From NCBI GenBank assembly GCA_025642075.2, contig JAODUO010000124.1, forward strand, positions 46,001 through 110,000: DNA of 64,000 bases. Reading direction: 5' to 3'. Positions 49,367 through 60,649 of this stretch are shown in pieces. The position numbers were made by a program, and so were the translations under genes. Each line of letters opens with the position of its first letter. Position 1 is the first letter of the stretch. The notes under the pieces are model-generated. The model saw nothing but the letters and a program-made list of their open reading frames with translations. It made no database searches and had not been told where the DNA came from. The stretch comes from Ridgeia piscesae (taxonomy: Eukaryota; Annelida; Polychaeta; Sabellida; Siboglinidae).

Positions 49367-49611
49367 AAGACGAAGCAAGTATTTCCACTGAGCCTTCTAT
49401 CGCCCCTGAACAGTTTCGTGCACAAGGCATGAGCCGTGGCCACGGCCACGGCCACGGCCACGGCCACGGCCACGGCCACGGCCACGGCCACGGCCACGGC
49501 CACGGCCAGAAATGGTCCCTGGACACGGACAAGGCATAGACAGTGGTTTCGGCCGGGACGGGCTCTCTGGAAATCCAGTAGGAATGCGGGAGGGTGAAGG
49601 AGAATCGGACG
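49367..49611 (+). pseudogene. Array exon L8 with (Gly-His)11 expansion and 1-bp frameshift
   Basis: Intact borders (CTGTAG|, G|GTATGT), but the length is 245 bp, one short of a multiple of three. Starts EDEASISTEPSIAPEQFRA, QGMSRG, then 11 perfect GGCCAC hexamers (49438-49503; Gly-His). Right after, CCAGAAATGGTCCC aligns with CCAAGGAATGGGCCC of L5 with one base missing, which shifts the frame to an early TAG. As exons are symmetric, skipping it would keep the mRNA frame; inclusion would truncate the protein. Confidence 0.75.
49438..49503 (+). repeat. (GGCCAC)11 microsatellite in exon L8
   Basis: Eleven perfect hexamers at the position equivalent to the (GGCCGT)13 of L6. Confidence 0.97.
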
Positions 49612-51083
49612 GTATGTACGAAGACTACTGTGTTAGCGTATATTTCTAGCTGAATCAATCAATAGCCACATTTTAATAAAAACTTCCCCGAAAGGTCATT
49701 ATTGACCTATCACACATACCCAATGTTGTGCTCATGTAAATTTCGGGCACACTTTTTGGTGAGCACGCAAATAAGTGTAACAAATGCTAGCAATTAAAAG
49801 TTATGATAAGTTTGAGTTGTTTTATCATGATAACTAGTTGTGTGACCCGTACAAGTTGTACACCCGTTTGTGGTTTCGGGTAGGTCAAAGTAGTGACTTT
49901 AGCGAATTGTTGTTGAACAACAAAGCTTAAACCGTCGCTACAATTCCTGACACACGATGTTAATTATATCAGTGACACTGTGAGATCTTGCAAATTTACA
50001 TTTATCAACAACGTGTAACACAGAAATAATATGTCCAGAGAAATGGCGCCGCCTTCCATACAGTATAATTTCATGTTTTCGCACAATGAACACATGTTAC
50101 CAGTGTTCCATATTTTCAGATCCATTACCAAAATGTGTCTATCAGTTTTGCCAAAATGGTGAACATTTGTTTGTTACTCACGGTTGTAATCAAGGACATT
50201 TCTTTCGATGCATGTGATGAAGAAACGAGTGTGCAATGTCAAGGAAACGGGGATGCCAAACGTGTAGCAACCGCGGTTATTTTATATTTAAATTTAACAG
50301 TTGCCCGTGTGAGGTTCGATAAAGGTGATCTAGACGGACATAAACACTTTGATCACAGTCAAATAGTTTGCGTTCTTCTTCAAGGAAGTGCAATGGAATG
50401 TCGTTGTCGTCGCCAGTCCGTTACAGCGACTGATGTAAGATTTTATATAAAAAAAACCTTTGCGAAGCTTGCTTGTGACACGAACAAGTTTATTATATTG
50501 TATCACCCAATGTAGCCACTTACATGTTGAGTATTGCGATAGACAAGTGCGGTATAACTATGTTCAGCGCTTTGTTATTGTTATTGGAGATAAATCATAA
50601 TTTGCATGTACGTATATGCCGAAGACTGGCCATGTTGCATTCAAAATAATGTATAATGACAGGTACAAGAATATATAGTATGACTATTGTTACAATATAC
50701 TACGGCACCAATAAAACATATATGTACCTGCTTAATACTAACGGATACATTTGAACAATTTTTTTATATGACTGAACACATCTTCAGAACAACCTCGCAG
50801 TTTTTTGTACATGTCCAATTAACCACGCTATATAGGGGGTAACGTGCAGTGCATGCTTATCCAATAATATTATGGTTAAACAATCAGGTATCCGTGTAGT
50901 GAACTGTTTTATCGTATATATTTAAATACTAGTTTAGTTCTTCTTATATATATATATAATCAAATTTCGGTTTATCCATGCGAAGAACCTGGCCTAGTCA
51001 TTTCCATATGATTCATTTTATTTCTGCGACGATGAAATGACGCTGCGGAAAACTAGTGTTTAGTTTCTCTGAATTTTGATTGA

Positions 51084-51218
51084 TGTTTCGTTCTCTCTTC
51101 ATATCAAGAGTGCTACATCGGTTATACGTGAGCGATTAAGTAACACGTGCCGGTTGCGAACAGTCTTCTTGAATAGCTTATTTCACAACTCGTACGTTGT
51201 AAACTGGTCATCACGTGT
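51084..51218 (-). repeat. Gypsy 3' LTR (left on + strand)
   Basis: Matches 61496-61632 with scattered substitutions; the divergence indicates an old insertion. Confidence 0.85.
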
Positions 51219-51762
51219 AAACTCCCTCCTTGAGATTGTTAAAACAGTTTAACAAGGCATAGTCGTATTTCCTAATTTTACCTTAACAAAAACACTTACT
51301 AGATAATAAGCGAAGTTATCTTAGCCGGGTATACATATATTGCAAAGTTCTCGCTAGATGTACTTGGCATATGCAATAGCACCTTTGCTTCAACAGTTGA
51401 CTAATCGATAAACAAAAGTTATCAAAAGTGATTACACATTATACATTATAATTCGTTGTGTGTTCTCTACACGTCTTTCTCTACCAATCGGCTGTGGCTT
51501 TCGAACTACCTTGCCAGATATGATATGCGTAATGTTCTGGTCAAGAGTTACAGCCGTATCGTGTTCTTGCGTGATCATGTGTTGCACTTTGTCTGGTTCG
51601 CATGAGCTATCAACATGCTTCCGTTGTAGAGTGACAGGCAGCGCGAGTGTCTTTTTCTTTTTTTGAGATCACGGTCTCCAGAGGAGAGTTCCTAAGGTTG
51701 AGCCAACGAAGGTAAGGGTCTTCCTTCGCGGTGCGGCACCTTTTCATGAGTCGTTTGCCACC

Positions 51763-52440
51763 TTAGCTGCAGCCTTCAGCAGTTACGTTGGATTTGTTGT
51801 TACCTGGGTTGGAGGTTTCATGAGTAAAACCCCATTCCTTCGCGAATGTTTTGAAGAGCTGCGCTGAGTATTGAGTACCACTGTTATTGGTTACAAATCC
51901 AGGTATGCACTGTCGGGCAAAATGGTATTTTAGCTTTCTCACAACTGCTTCAGCTGTAGTTTCGGGAAGATAGTCTACTTCAAAGAATTGACTGAAGTAT
52001 TCGACGGTGACCAGGTAGTTCCTACCAACCATCACGAATATATGTGTTCCCACTTTCTCCAACAGGCGATCCGGTCCCTTATGCTGGTACAGTGGCTCTG
52101 AGGTTTTTTTTCACTACTTGACGCACATGTGTCATATGTCTCGATGTACTGGTGTATGTCATTTGACAGTCCAGGCCAGAAGATCAGCTTTCTGGCTCTG
52201 TGAAGACATTAGTTTACGCCAACATGGCCAACGTGCACTTTCTATTTCATGTCGTTACGCAGTGATGCTGGTATCACAACTCTTGTCTCCCCGCAGGATG
52301 ACACCATCTTGTGCGGTAAGCTCATCGCGGTAGCTGAATTACGGCTTCAGGCAGTTTGTTAGGCGGCTTCTGTCTTCAGGCCAACCGTTCACAATGGTGG
52401 TCTTCAGTATAGACGAGCGGCAGAACCACCTAACAGGCCG
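51763..52440 (-). pseudogene. Gypsy integrase
   Basis: The stretch 51763-52062 reads GTHIFVMVGRNYLVTVEYFS, FFEVDYLPETTAEAVVRKLK, then YHFARQCIPGFVTNNSGTQY and FAKEWGFTHETSNPGNNKSN, the core of K02A2.6-type integrases. The first catalytic Asp is Glu (VEYFS) and the second is Asn (TNNSG), so two of the three acidic residues are changed. The N-terminal zinc-binding part reads in broken frames up to ~52440 (for example NGWPEDRSRL-like). Confidence 0.85.
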
Positions 52441-53100
52441 ATTTAAATGGCCCCAGATACACACACCCACATTTTATATCATTGGAAAGCCCTGCATCTC
52501 CCCGTCACGATGAGGCCTGTCGTATAGTTGCCAAGTGGTGCAGTAAGCGATAATCCGAGGTCAAACAAGGTCACCCTATACAACGATCAATTTTAGAAAT
52601 CGGACGCTTTTGAAAACTCCTCGATATTTAAATGGCTAAGTAGCTATTTTATTTTATTACAAAATGGCCATGCCATATATTGTTGGAAAGCATAATATCT
52701 TATCTGCAAGGTAGTATACAACATTGTGCTGTATCCTGAAACGATAAGAATTATGACAAATTCAAACAAGGTCACCCATAAAATGACGATTATTGGAAAG
52801 GTTACAATACCGCGAATACTATGAAGTTATATTGACTGTGTATCTACATCACACCTATGGAAAAGATATATATGTTATGAAAGATCAGCTTTTCGCCGTC
52901 AAAATATGGTGTGACGTGGAACTGAGAAGTGAATTAGTTTGTGGTGACAATTTCTGGTTGCTTACATCTGCGTCACGTACATACTCATGGTCATATCATA
53001 TACCATTGGAAAGCATTGCTTATCCCAGTGACAATGGAGTACACAGCCGAACCATCAAATTATATATTACACGTCCAGTGAAGGTCAAATAAGGTCATTA
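52441..53100. repeat. Left terminal inverted repeat of the nested element
   Basis: Reverse complement of 58825-59490, with shared blocks ATGAAGTTATATTGACTG, CCGTCAAAAT and CCGAACCATCAAAT. Confidence 0.8.
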
Positions 53101-53846
53101 TCAACGCATCTACATTTAAAAGTGTTACAATGTGTTTGTCAATGTACGCAATGCAACATCGTATGTCATTGGAAAACCCATTGCCTCCTCGTCAAATGTT
53201 TTTTTAAATTTTAATAGAACTTCAATTACATTGTGACAATAGTTGTTTTTGCAAGGCGAACTATTTGTTTTTGTTTTCGTTTTGCCAAATACTCATTCAT
53301 TACAAAAACATTTTCAATTGATTCACTTGCTCCAAAATTTATGTTCACTGTCATCGTCGTCAACATCACGTTGAATGTATTGGTCGATTGCTCAGGTGAT
53401 ATTGCAAGAACAATCTACACACAGATGTTTAACAACACGTATTGCAATAGAGCACAAACGTCAAAATCTGACTGAGACTGAGTAAAACCAAAAATCCGAG
53501 AAGAGTCCACCCGAAAAGAAAATGGTACATCAGAAGTTAAAAATATATAACACGGACACTAATCCTGCTCTAGATTTCGCCTGGTGTCTCCTCAGACTAC
53601 GACCTCGAGGTGTGGTACCCATGCCAAATAGTGCTAACGTTACTACCGGTCAGATAATCTCACTTTGGTAAGGATTCTACCACAACCTCTCCCGGACGAG
53701 AACTGCTGCAGTCGACATGGCCACCATGTACACAACGATGCGAAAATGTAAGGACATGTCAGCAGCACTCGGCCAACATCACTCTTTTCAAACAATTGGT
53801 CAACAACAATATGCCTTTGCCCAGTAACTGAAGGTTTATTTTCCGG

Positions 53847-55800
53847 GTGAACTTCCAGAGGTCGAGATATGTCCAGACACCAACATTCCTATTATTGGAT
53901 CATTTACTCCAGACCTTACATAATCTTCTTCTGAATGTTTGGAAAGAGCGAGAAAGTGACACAGATCTTCGACTACAGACGCAACAAGTCATGGTTCCAC
54001 ATTTCGTTGTTACTGAAAGACAAAACAATGCCAGATGGATTCCATTCTATACCGCTGACGTGTTGAATCTCATATACGAAGTTCGAAGCCCCTTTGAAGG
54101 TGGATAATTTGTTGGGCGTCCGATTTAGAGGTGAAGAAATCGGTGTTTCAACGGGATCTAGAGCGACATGGGCACAGAGAAAAGAGTCATCAGAGATGCA
54201 AAGGGAAGCAGTGGTATAGTCGGACTGATACCAGCACTCATCAGGTAGACATCATGAGTGACTATATGAAAGTAATGCGAGAAAGGAGTGATTCGTCCAA
54301 AAGAACTGAAAACTGTGATCACAAAGAAGCACTGACCTTCACACTGAGGAGTGATGAAGAGCACGTGCGAGCTGTGACGAAACATGTTGTTAATAATATG
54401 GCCAATTCGTTCGAGCCCAGTGCTCACCTATATGTACTCAGCAACCTATTATCTGAGCTGCATGTAAAAGTGTATCTGCACAAATCGCTCCTCCAGAATA
54501 TAAGTGCTGGGGAGGAAAAGAGGGAAAGGTTTGCAGAACTGGGCCAACAGTTAGAAAATCAAAACGAGATGGTGTCAGAACTTCCACAAAGCACCACTAC
54601 TACCACAGTGTATATTAGGGAAGCTACGGCTGTCATTCAAATTATGGCGGGAGGCGTTAATTTAGTTCACTTAATGCTTTTGCGTTGGGGTACTTCAAGC
54701 AACTTATAATATTATTTCGGAGAGTAGACACTGTTGTGGAATTATTTGAAAGCAACAGTTCCTTGCAAGCAGTACCAAGTGATTGGTGGGCGCTGTGCCC
54801 TGTACCTCCACGGAAGAGTTTCCCCAATGTCCCATCCGCAAGTAATCTCTAATGAACTTTCTTTCTAAATATGTGATCAGATATGCACCCCACTGGCTTG
54901 AAGCACACACAACATGCACATTCCTGGTTATTGAAGGCTTCTCCGGTCGTGAGGTATAGTGAAATTCATAAGTAGTTGTTGAAATGTAGTACATAAGAAG
55001 AAGCTGACACCAGTATGGGTTTGTTGATGCAGACTTCACAGCACGTGGTGTTCTAGGAATGTTCATAATTAAGTCACCAGACACACATGTCTAAGACGTG
55101 ATTGCGTACTATGTTACCAAAATGGCGAATACAGTCAACATGTGGATTGAAACTGGCACCATTACCAGCACAACAGAAAACTGCCAATTTGGACAACTGC
55201 TTTTTATAACAGGATGTGACTCAGTTCCCTCGCCGCTTGGAATTTGAAAAACGTCAACATTGTGAACCAAAATTGGGCAGGCCATTTGCTGCCTTAGAAC
55301 CTATTGATAACGAAGCTGCATTATCAACACCGATGGCATTCATAATAGTGATTTCAGAGAGCTGCCACTGTTGTGGAAGTGTTTGATAGTTATGATGACG
55401 ATAAGGCCACAGAGATTAATACACATATCAACCTTAAACGTGTATGGCTAAGGCTGATTAAGAAGAAGCACAGGTCATTGACTAAGCTTCCCCGTGTGAA
55501 GCATATTTCGATGAACATTTCAGAGGAACACTGTGAAAAACGACGATATGAATGGCTCCACATGCGACCAAGCCAAATATTGGGTTCACACTTGAGTCTG
55601 GCTGGGAGATAATGAATGGCTAACTTGTACCTGTCCACATCACAGGTGCAATGGCATCAGAGCTCCTGGAAGATCTCATGTGTTTATGATCAAGTAAAAG
55701 TCATTGCATAATCAATTTTCATGCGGTCAGAACAGTTTGTATTTCACACAGTTGTGCACATGTCATAGCAATGAAAATTCCACTTTCAATAGGCGATCAA
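53847..55800 (+). pseudogene. Transposon ORF remnant, copy 2 (EEADT / TGCDS / CxC type)
   Basis: Open blocks at 53847-54107 and 54131-54709 give 5' coding sequence not preserved in copy 1: IPFYTADVLNLIYEV, then a His/Lys/Glu-rich part with NMANSFEPSAHLYVLSNLLS and LHKSLLQNISAGEEKRERFA. The stretch 54640-55800 is colinear with 6430-7680 and has the same motif series in broken frames (EEADT, KSPDTH, FITGCDSV, DSYDDDKATEIN, KKKHRSLTKLP). The CxC tail is decayed. Lesions differ from copy 1, so a consensus of the two would be longer. Confidence 0.55.
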
Positions 55801-56578
55801 GGCGTTCGGATGATTGAAGTCTCCAAGTAGAAGGACATGTAAAAAAAAAATTCTCTGTTATTTTCTCTAGTAGCACATACAGGTTATCATTGTTTTCAGT
55901 GGTGTGTATTCTAAAAAGGAGCCTACAAGAAGTGTTTCCTTCCCCTTCAGTTTCAAGGTGCAAAACAATACCTCGTTAAAATCAACCCTTCAAAATGGTG
56001 TGCCTTAAAATGGTAACGTGGTGTATAAAAACGAATTGTGTATAAATAGGACCATCCCTCTACCTTTATTTTCATTCATATTTATTGTTTCCATAGAATA
56101 CCATTCCAGAGTTTTGTATGTATGTTTAGGTTTTACCTCTAATATAGCTATCACATGTGGTGGAGTTTAGTTGTTTTTTATTCTTCATTTAAGTTCTGTT
56201 AGTACATCTGCATTCGAATACCACACAATTATTTCTCATGCACATGTGCCTGAGTTGGGTTGTTCATTTCGCTCCTTTTTTTTGTTACATTGATGATTTG
56301 TCTTTCTCCTGGTCGACCTCTTACTATGTTGAAAAAGTTGAAGTATGCCCCTGCTGTGTTTTTTTATCTTGCCTGCTTCTGCAATAGTCGCTCCTTCTCT
56401 TTGTCCTCCCTGCACGTGTCATGTTTTATGACCATTTCACTGAATGGCTCACCTTTGTTTTTTAGATTATGCCAGTTTTTCATGACTGAAGCTTGTTTGT
56501 CTTCGTCTGGAAAATAGGTCACAAGCTGGGACCGATTTCTTGCCTCGTCTGTCCTAGTCTCGTTTTTAGGTTTGCTCC

Positions 56579-57110
56579 CTAATCTCCGTACTGGTAGTGT
56601 CCATCTGTTGTTTGCTCCGTTAGTTGTCTCATGATTTCTCTGTCATGAGTTGCATTTTCTGCTTTTAGGGTGCTGGTCCCCTCTGGCATGTTGTAGACTA
56701 CTATGTTTTTCATTATAGTTATCCTGTCATTGACTTGGGTGTAGACTGTGGCATCTACTTCATCTTTATTTAGGATTGGTGGAACCTGATTTGGATATAG
56801 GGATTTGTTTGTAGCCTGAGACTGCAGATCTGCGACTGCTTTCGTTTTATTATTTAGTACAGATAACTTATTGTCGAACTGATCTTGTCGTTCATGCATA
56901 ATTAACAACTGTGTCATGACTGCCTTTGCCCGTCTTTGACATGACGTGCAATACCAGCTAATCTGCTGTTGTTCCTCGCTGTTCAGTACTTGGTGCAGTG
57001 CATCAGGTACTTTCTAGCACTGCTTATGGTACCATCCCTTACATATGTCACATTCTATTGTTTTGTCGTTGTTCTTAACTTCTAAGTTACAATCATGGCA
57101 GACACTTTTG
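56579..57110 (-). pseudogene. LINE-B ORF1 with PHD-like zinc finger and coiled region
   Basis: - strand from ~57100: CHDCNLEV, IECDICKGWYHKQC, stop, then KVPDALHQVLN and ISWYCTSCQ, a C4HC3-like spacing (PHD finger, known from some CR1 ORF1 proteins). It continues as an open 112-codon frame (MTQLLIMHERQDQFDNKLSV ... NIVVYNMPEGTSTLKAE) of coiled and RRM-like appearance. Confidence 0.7.
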
Positions 57111-57340
57111 TCGTTCTATCTAACTTGGTCTTTACTAACCTCCAGTTTCTTGTTTGTTTTGTGCTGTTTTTTTACAGTAATTACCTAGATGGTTGTGTTA
57201 GTACTGGTGTGCCACCAGTTTCCTTTATTGGTAATTCCTACACCTTGATAACAATTTACGCAACAACAACAGCAAAAGTGCAGGGCTGGGGTTAATGCAA
57301 ACACAAACAGATAGAAAAGGCAGATAAGAAATGCAAAGTT

Positions 57341-57431
57341 ATTTAATTATTGTATGTTAGCCCTGGGCCAACTCAGGGCTTGAATACCTCAAGCCCTGAG
57401 TTGGCCCAGGGCTAACATACAATAATTAAAT
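57341..57431. repeat. Perfect 43-bp palindrome with 5-nt loop
   Basis: Arms 57341-57383 and 57389-57431 are exact reverse complements around ATACC. The homologous site in the sister LINE copy (18437-18495) has a single arm and no inverted copy. Confidence 0.97.
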
Positions 57432-57871
57432 AAGACACAGGGGTGATAATGATACACCCGAAAAAAAGGCCTGTTAGTTCATAAATGGGAGAACAAAGGA
57501 TGGGTTTTAAGAATATAAATTGGTCTGTTATGTGCTGTTATTTACGTATTTATATTGAATTTTATATTGAGTTGATTTGTGAATGATTTTATTTCGCGCG
57601 CTTTAATTGTAGGTTTACTTGTCCTCCATTTTGTTTTGGAAAAATTAGGGTGGTTGTTATGCAGAATAATGTATGGATCTATGATTTGGGAGCTGTATTA
57701 AAATAATGTTTAAATGCCTGTTTACTTATCTTAGTACATTTACTCTTCCGTTAATGTGGCATGTTCACAATCGTTATAATTTGAGAATTCGGCTATTTTG
57801 TGCATCGGGAAAAAAAAGAGTTGATGACACCTGACGCATGCGCAGTCTAATTCAAACTTATATATGTTGAC

Positions 57872-58824
57872 GATGATAATAATAATAATAATAATAATAA
57901 CTTCTTATACGCCAATATCCTCGAAAATCAAGCTCAGTGGCGCGACAAAACCAAGGGGTTAAGCAATTGCGTAAACATAGAGAACAGTGCGTGAGTCGTT
58001 GATGGATGGACGAAGGTTCTAGGAAGCTAAGGAGGATAGGCAGCATTAGAGAGATATGTTTTTAGACGTCGGCGGAATGAAACTATATTACCTTCCGACT
58101 TGACACTGACAGGAAGCGAATTCCACAGAGTTGGTGCAGCAACCGAGAAAGCTCGGGTCCCAGCTTTCGTCTTAACCCGAGGAATGTAAAGTGGGTTACT
58201 ACTGGTTGAGCGTAGCTCTCTGGAATTCCTTGCTGGAGTTAGCATTGAGTTTAGATATGTTGGTTGTTTAGATGCGAGTGCTTGATAGGATATTGTGCAA
58301 ATCTTGAAAATAATGCGATAATGCACAGGGAGCCAGTGCAATGATTTTAGAAGCGGCACCAAGCTAGAAAAACGAGGAGAACGGGTAACTACCTTTGCCA
58401 AGCAGTTCTGGACACGTTGAAGTCTTGCAATATCCTTGTTCGCAGTATTGTAAAGGAGGGAATTGCAGTAGTCAAGTCTGCTGCTTACTAAAGCTGTCGC
58501 GATGGTTTTAGCAACAGAAAGTGATAAAAATCTGCGAATACGACGAAGATCACGGATATGGTAGAAACAGCAACGGCATGTTTTTGATATGTGCTGTTTG
58601 AAATTGAAGCTTTCGTCAAAGTTAACTCCGAGATTTGAAACGGAGGGGGCTGGTGTTACACTCTGATTTAGGATATGTGTCGGGAAAAAGCCGTCGAGTT
58701 TTGCACGCTGCGTTACGGTACCAATGATGATAAATTCGGTCTTGTTTGCATTTAACTTTAGTTTACTATTTTTAATCCAAAGGGAGACATCTTGGAGACA
58801 ATCCCTGAGCTGTTTGACCTTCAC
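57872..58824 (-). mobile_element. 5'-truncated LINE-F, young-looking
   Basis: - strand open frame of 265 codons (58027-58824) covering the RT thumb to C-terminus: LWIKNSKLKLNANKTEFI, VSNLGVNFDESFNFKQHIS, SSRLDYCNSLLYN, LHWLPVHYRIIFKICTISYQ, PTLWNSLPVSV and FRRRLKTYLSNAA. The 3' UTR ends in an (ATT)n tail at 57877-57900. It is 5'-truncated after the catalytic loop, and no stop lies inside. The empty paralogous site at 8015-8050 confirms the insertion. Confidence 0.85.
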
Positions 58825-59490
58825 TGCACGTATACTACATCATTTGATGGTTCGACTGTGTACTTCATTATCAGGGGGATAAGCAATGCTATCCAAAGGC
58901 ATATGATTTGTACATGAGTATGTAGGTGACGCAGATGTGATTGTGTAACGTGTGCGGAATGGCGCAATTTCTAACGTTCATCAATTTATGGTGACCCTGT
59001 TTGAACTCCGCTCAATACAAACTAACTCTCTTCACAGTTCCACGTCACATCGAATATTGACGGGGAGAAACGGATCTTCCATAAAATATATGACTTGTCC
59101 ATAGTCGTGATGTAAATATACAGTCAGTATAACTTCATAGTATTGGCGGCATTGTAAACTTTCCAATAATAGTTATTTAATGTGTGACCTTGCTTGACCT
59201 TGTCAGAACTATTATCGTTTGAGGATACAGCACAATGTTGTACATTATATTGGAGATAAGTTATTGCGCTTTACAACAATATATAGCTTGGCCATGTTCT
59301 TATAATATAAAATAGCTGCTTAGCCATTTTAATATCGAGGAGTTTTCAAAAGCGTCCAATTTCTAAACATTTATCGGTTTATGGTGACCTTGCTTGATCT
59401 CGGATTATAGCTTACTGCACCACTGGGCAACTCTACGACAAGCATAATAGTGACGGGTAGATGGAGTACTTTCCAATTATATAACATTTC
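58825..59490. repeat. Right terminal inverted repeat of the nested element
   Basis: Directly colinear with 8050-8740 and inverted relative to 52441-53100. Confidence 0.8.
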
Positions 59491-59534
59491 CCGATCGCCT
59501 AGTAGTCTCATTGTTTCGTCTCGCATGCTTGTAC

Positions 59535-59876
59535 CTAATCAAGGCGATTGGGCACGATTAATGACAGCGACAAGTTGTTCACAATTACAAGTTCATTCGT
59601 GGGTGCCTCTGATACGGGTGCACGCGACAAAGCATCATCCACCAGTATCTTCGTTCCGGTCATATAAGTCACCGTGAAGTGGTATTCATGCGTTCTGAGC
59701 AGCATTGCTTGTAGACGTCTTGGTACTTTGGATAAATGTTTATGTACGATCAGACCGAAAAGCACAGCCAACATCTCTTTCCTCAACAAGGGACCGTGCT
59801 CTGCTAGCAAACGCTCCGGGTGTTCCACATTGTATGAGAGCTGGTCATAGGCCGTATTCACTTGCGTCATTCTCAA
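59535..59876 (-). pseudogene. Gypsy RNase H region
   Basis: Reads LLRKEMLAVLFGLIVHKHLS, KVPRRLQAMLLR, HEYHFTVTYMTGTKILVDDA and LSRAP, the end of the Gypsy RT/RNase H. The central part, including the usual TDHKPL, is missing between VHKHLS and KVPRRLQ. Confidence 0.8.
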
Positions 59877-60600
59877 GTGTCAGTTCCTTGCCGGGATCGA
59901 AGAAGGCAAGTACAGGGCTCTTGACCATCACCTCGTTGATCCGCTTTTTTCAGCAGGTTGTGACGTGGTTGCTCTTCCCTCGTCACACTGGGTAGGAATC
60001 GAGAGAGGTAGTTTACCATTCCCACGAACCGTCGAAGTTCTTCGAGGTTTTGCGGCTCTAGGAAATCGGTGATGGCTCTTATCTTTTTAGGATCCGTCTG
60101 CAGACCATCGTGATGCTCTCTGATGTTCTTTTCGTGACATCTCGTCAGGAATAGGTCAATATGATTATCGTGCTCCTTTAGTGTTTTTCCGTGTATGCCA
60201 ACATCATCAGCGATGCAAATCACACTTGGCAGGTCATTCACTGCTTCGAGAAGTCACTCTGTGAAGATCTTGGACGACACGGATATACCAGATTTAACTC
60301 ATAAACATCGGAATCGTCCGAAGCATGTTTGAAACGTCGTCAGCTAACTTGAGGTTTCATCTAGTTGAACGTGCCAGTATCCCGATGACAGGTCTGCTTT
60401 CGAGAAGACTCTGGACTGGCCAAGTGCATGTAACGTATCCTCGAGCAAAGGAAGTGTGTAGTGTTCTTTCAACAAGGCTTTGTTGAATTCGCTCGACGGT
60501 CAATGCAGATGCGAAGATACGCGCCCTTCTTTGCACTTAGGTCTCACATAACACCTCTAAGTACTTGTACTCAACATTGACAGCAAAATCTCTGTCAAAT
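59873..60600 (-). pseudogene. Gypsy reverse transcriptase
   Basis: Broken frames: LEDTLHALGQSRVFSKADLS and GYWHVQLDE (motif A with Asp kept), DLPSVICIADDVGIHGKTLK (catalytic ADD), LTRCHEKNI, then DPKKIRAITDFLEPQNLEEL and RRFVGMVNYLSRFLP. Stops lie between the blocks. Confidence 0.85.
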
Positions 60601-60649
60601 TTGTCTTCGCAAACATATATCAGTTCTGTCTGCTGACTTGCTTGCAGTC

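Larger units (their letters stand above)
55811..57787 (-). mobile_element. LINE-B copy 2: 5' UTR, ORF1 and endonuclease start, 3' part missing
   Basis: - strand. The 5' UTR 57180-57787 matches 18310-18865. ORF1 is at 56579-57110. The endonuclease start at 55811-56110 matches 17940-18240. RT and 3' end are absent: the element stops at 55811 against the DNA-transposon sequence. Loss of the 3' side is unusual for a LINE and implies a later deletion. Confidence 0.75.
52441..59490 (+). mobile_element. Nested DNA transposon with ~650-bp terminal inverted repeats
   Basis: Arms 52441-53100 and 58825-59490 are reverse complements and match copy 1 at 8050-8742. The element interrupts the Gypsy pol between RNase H and integrase. 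Inside are an ORF relic (53847-55800) and two later LINE fragments. The outer left end shows ATTTAAATGGCCCC; the right end is worn. No superfamily is assigned. Confidence 0.65.

Noticed and set aside
49438..49503. Possible CRISPR-like or prokaryotic repeat array from regular short repeats
   Set aside because: Perfect hexamers without spacers, inside an exon; eukaryotic context throughout.
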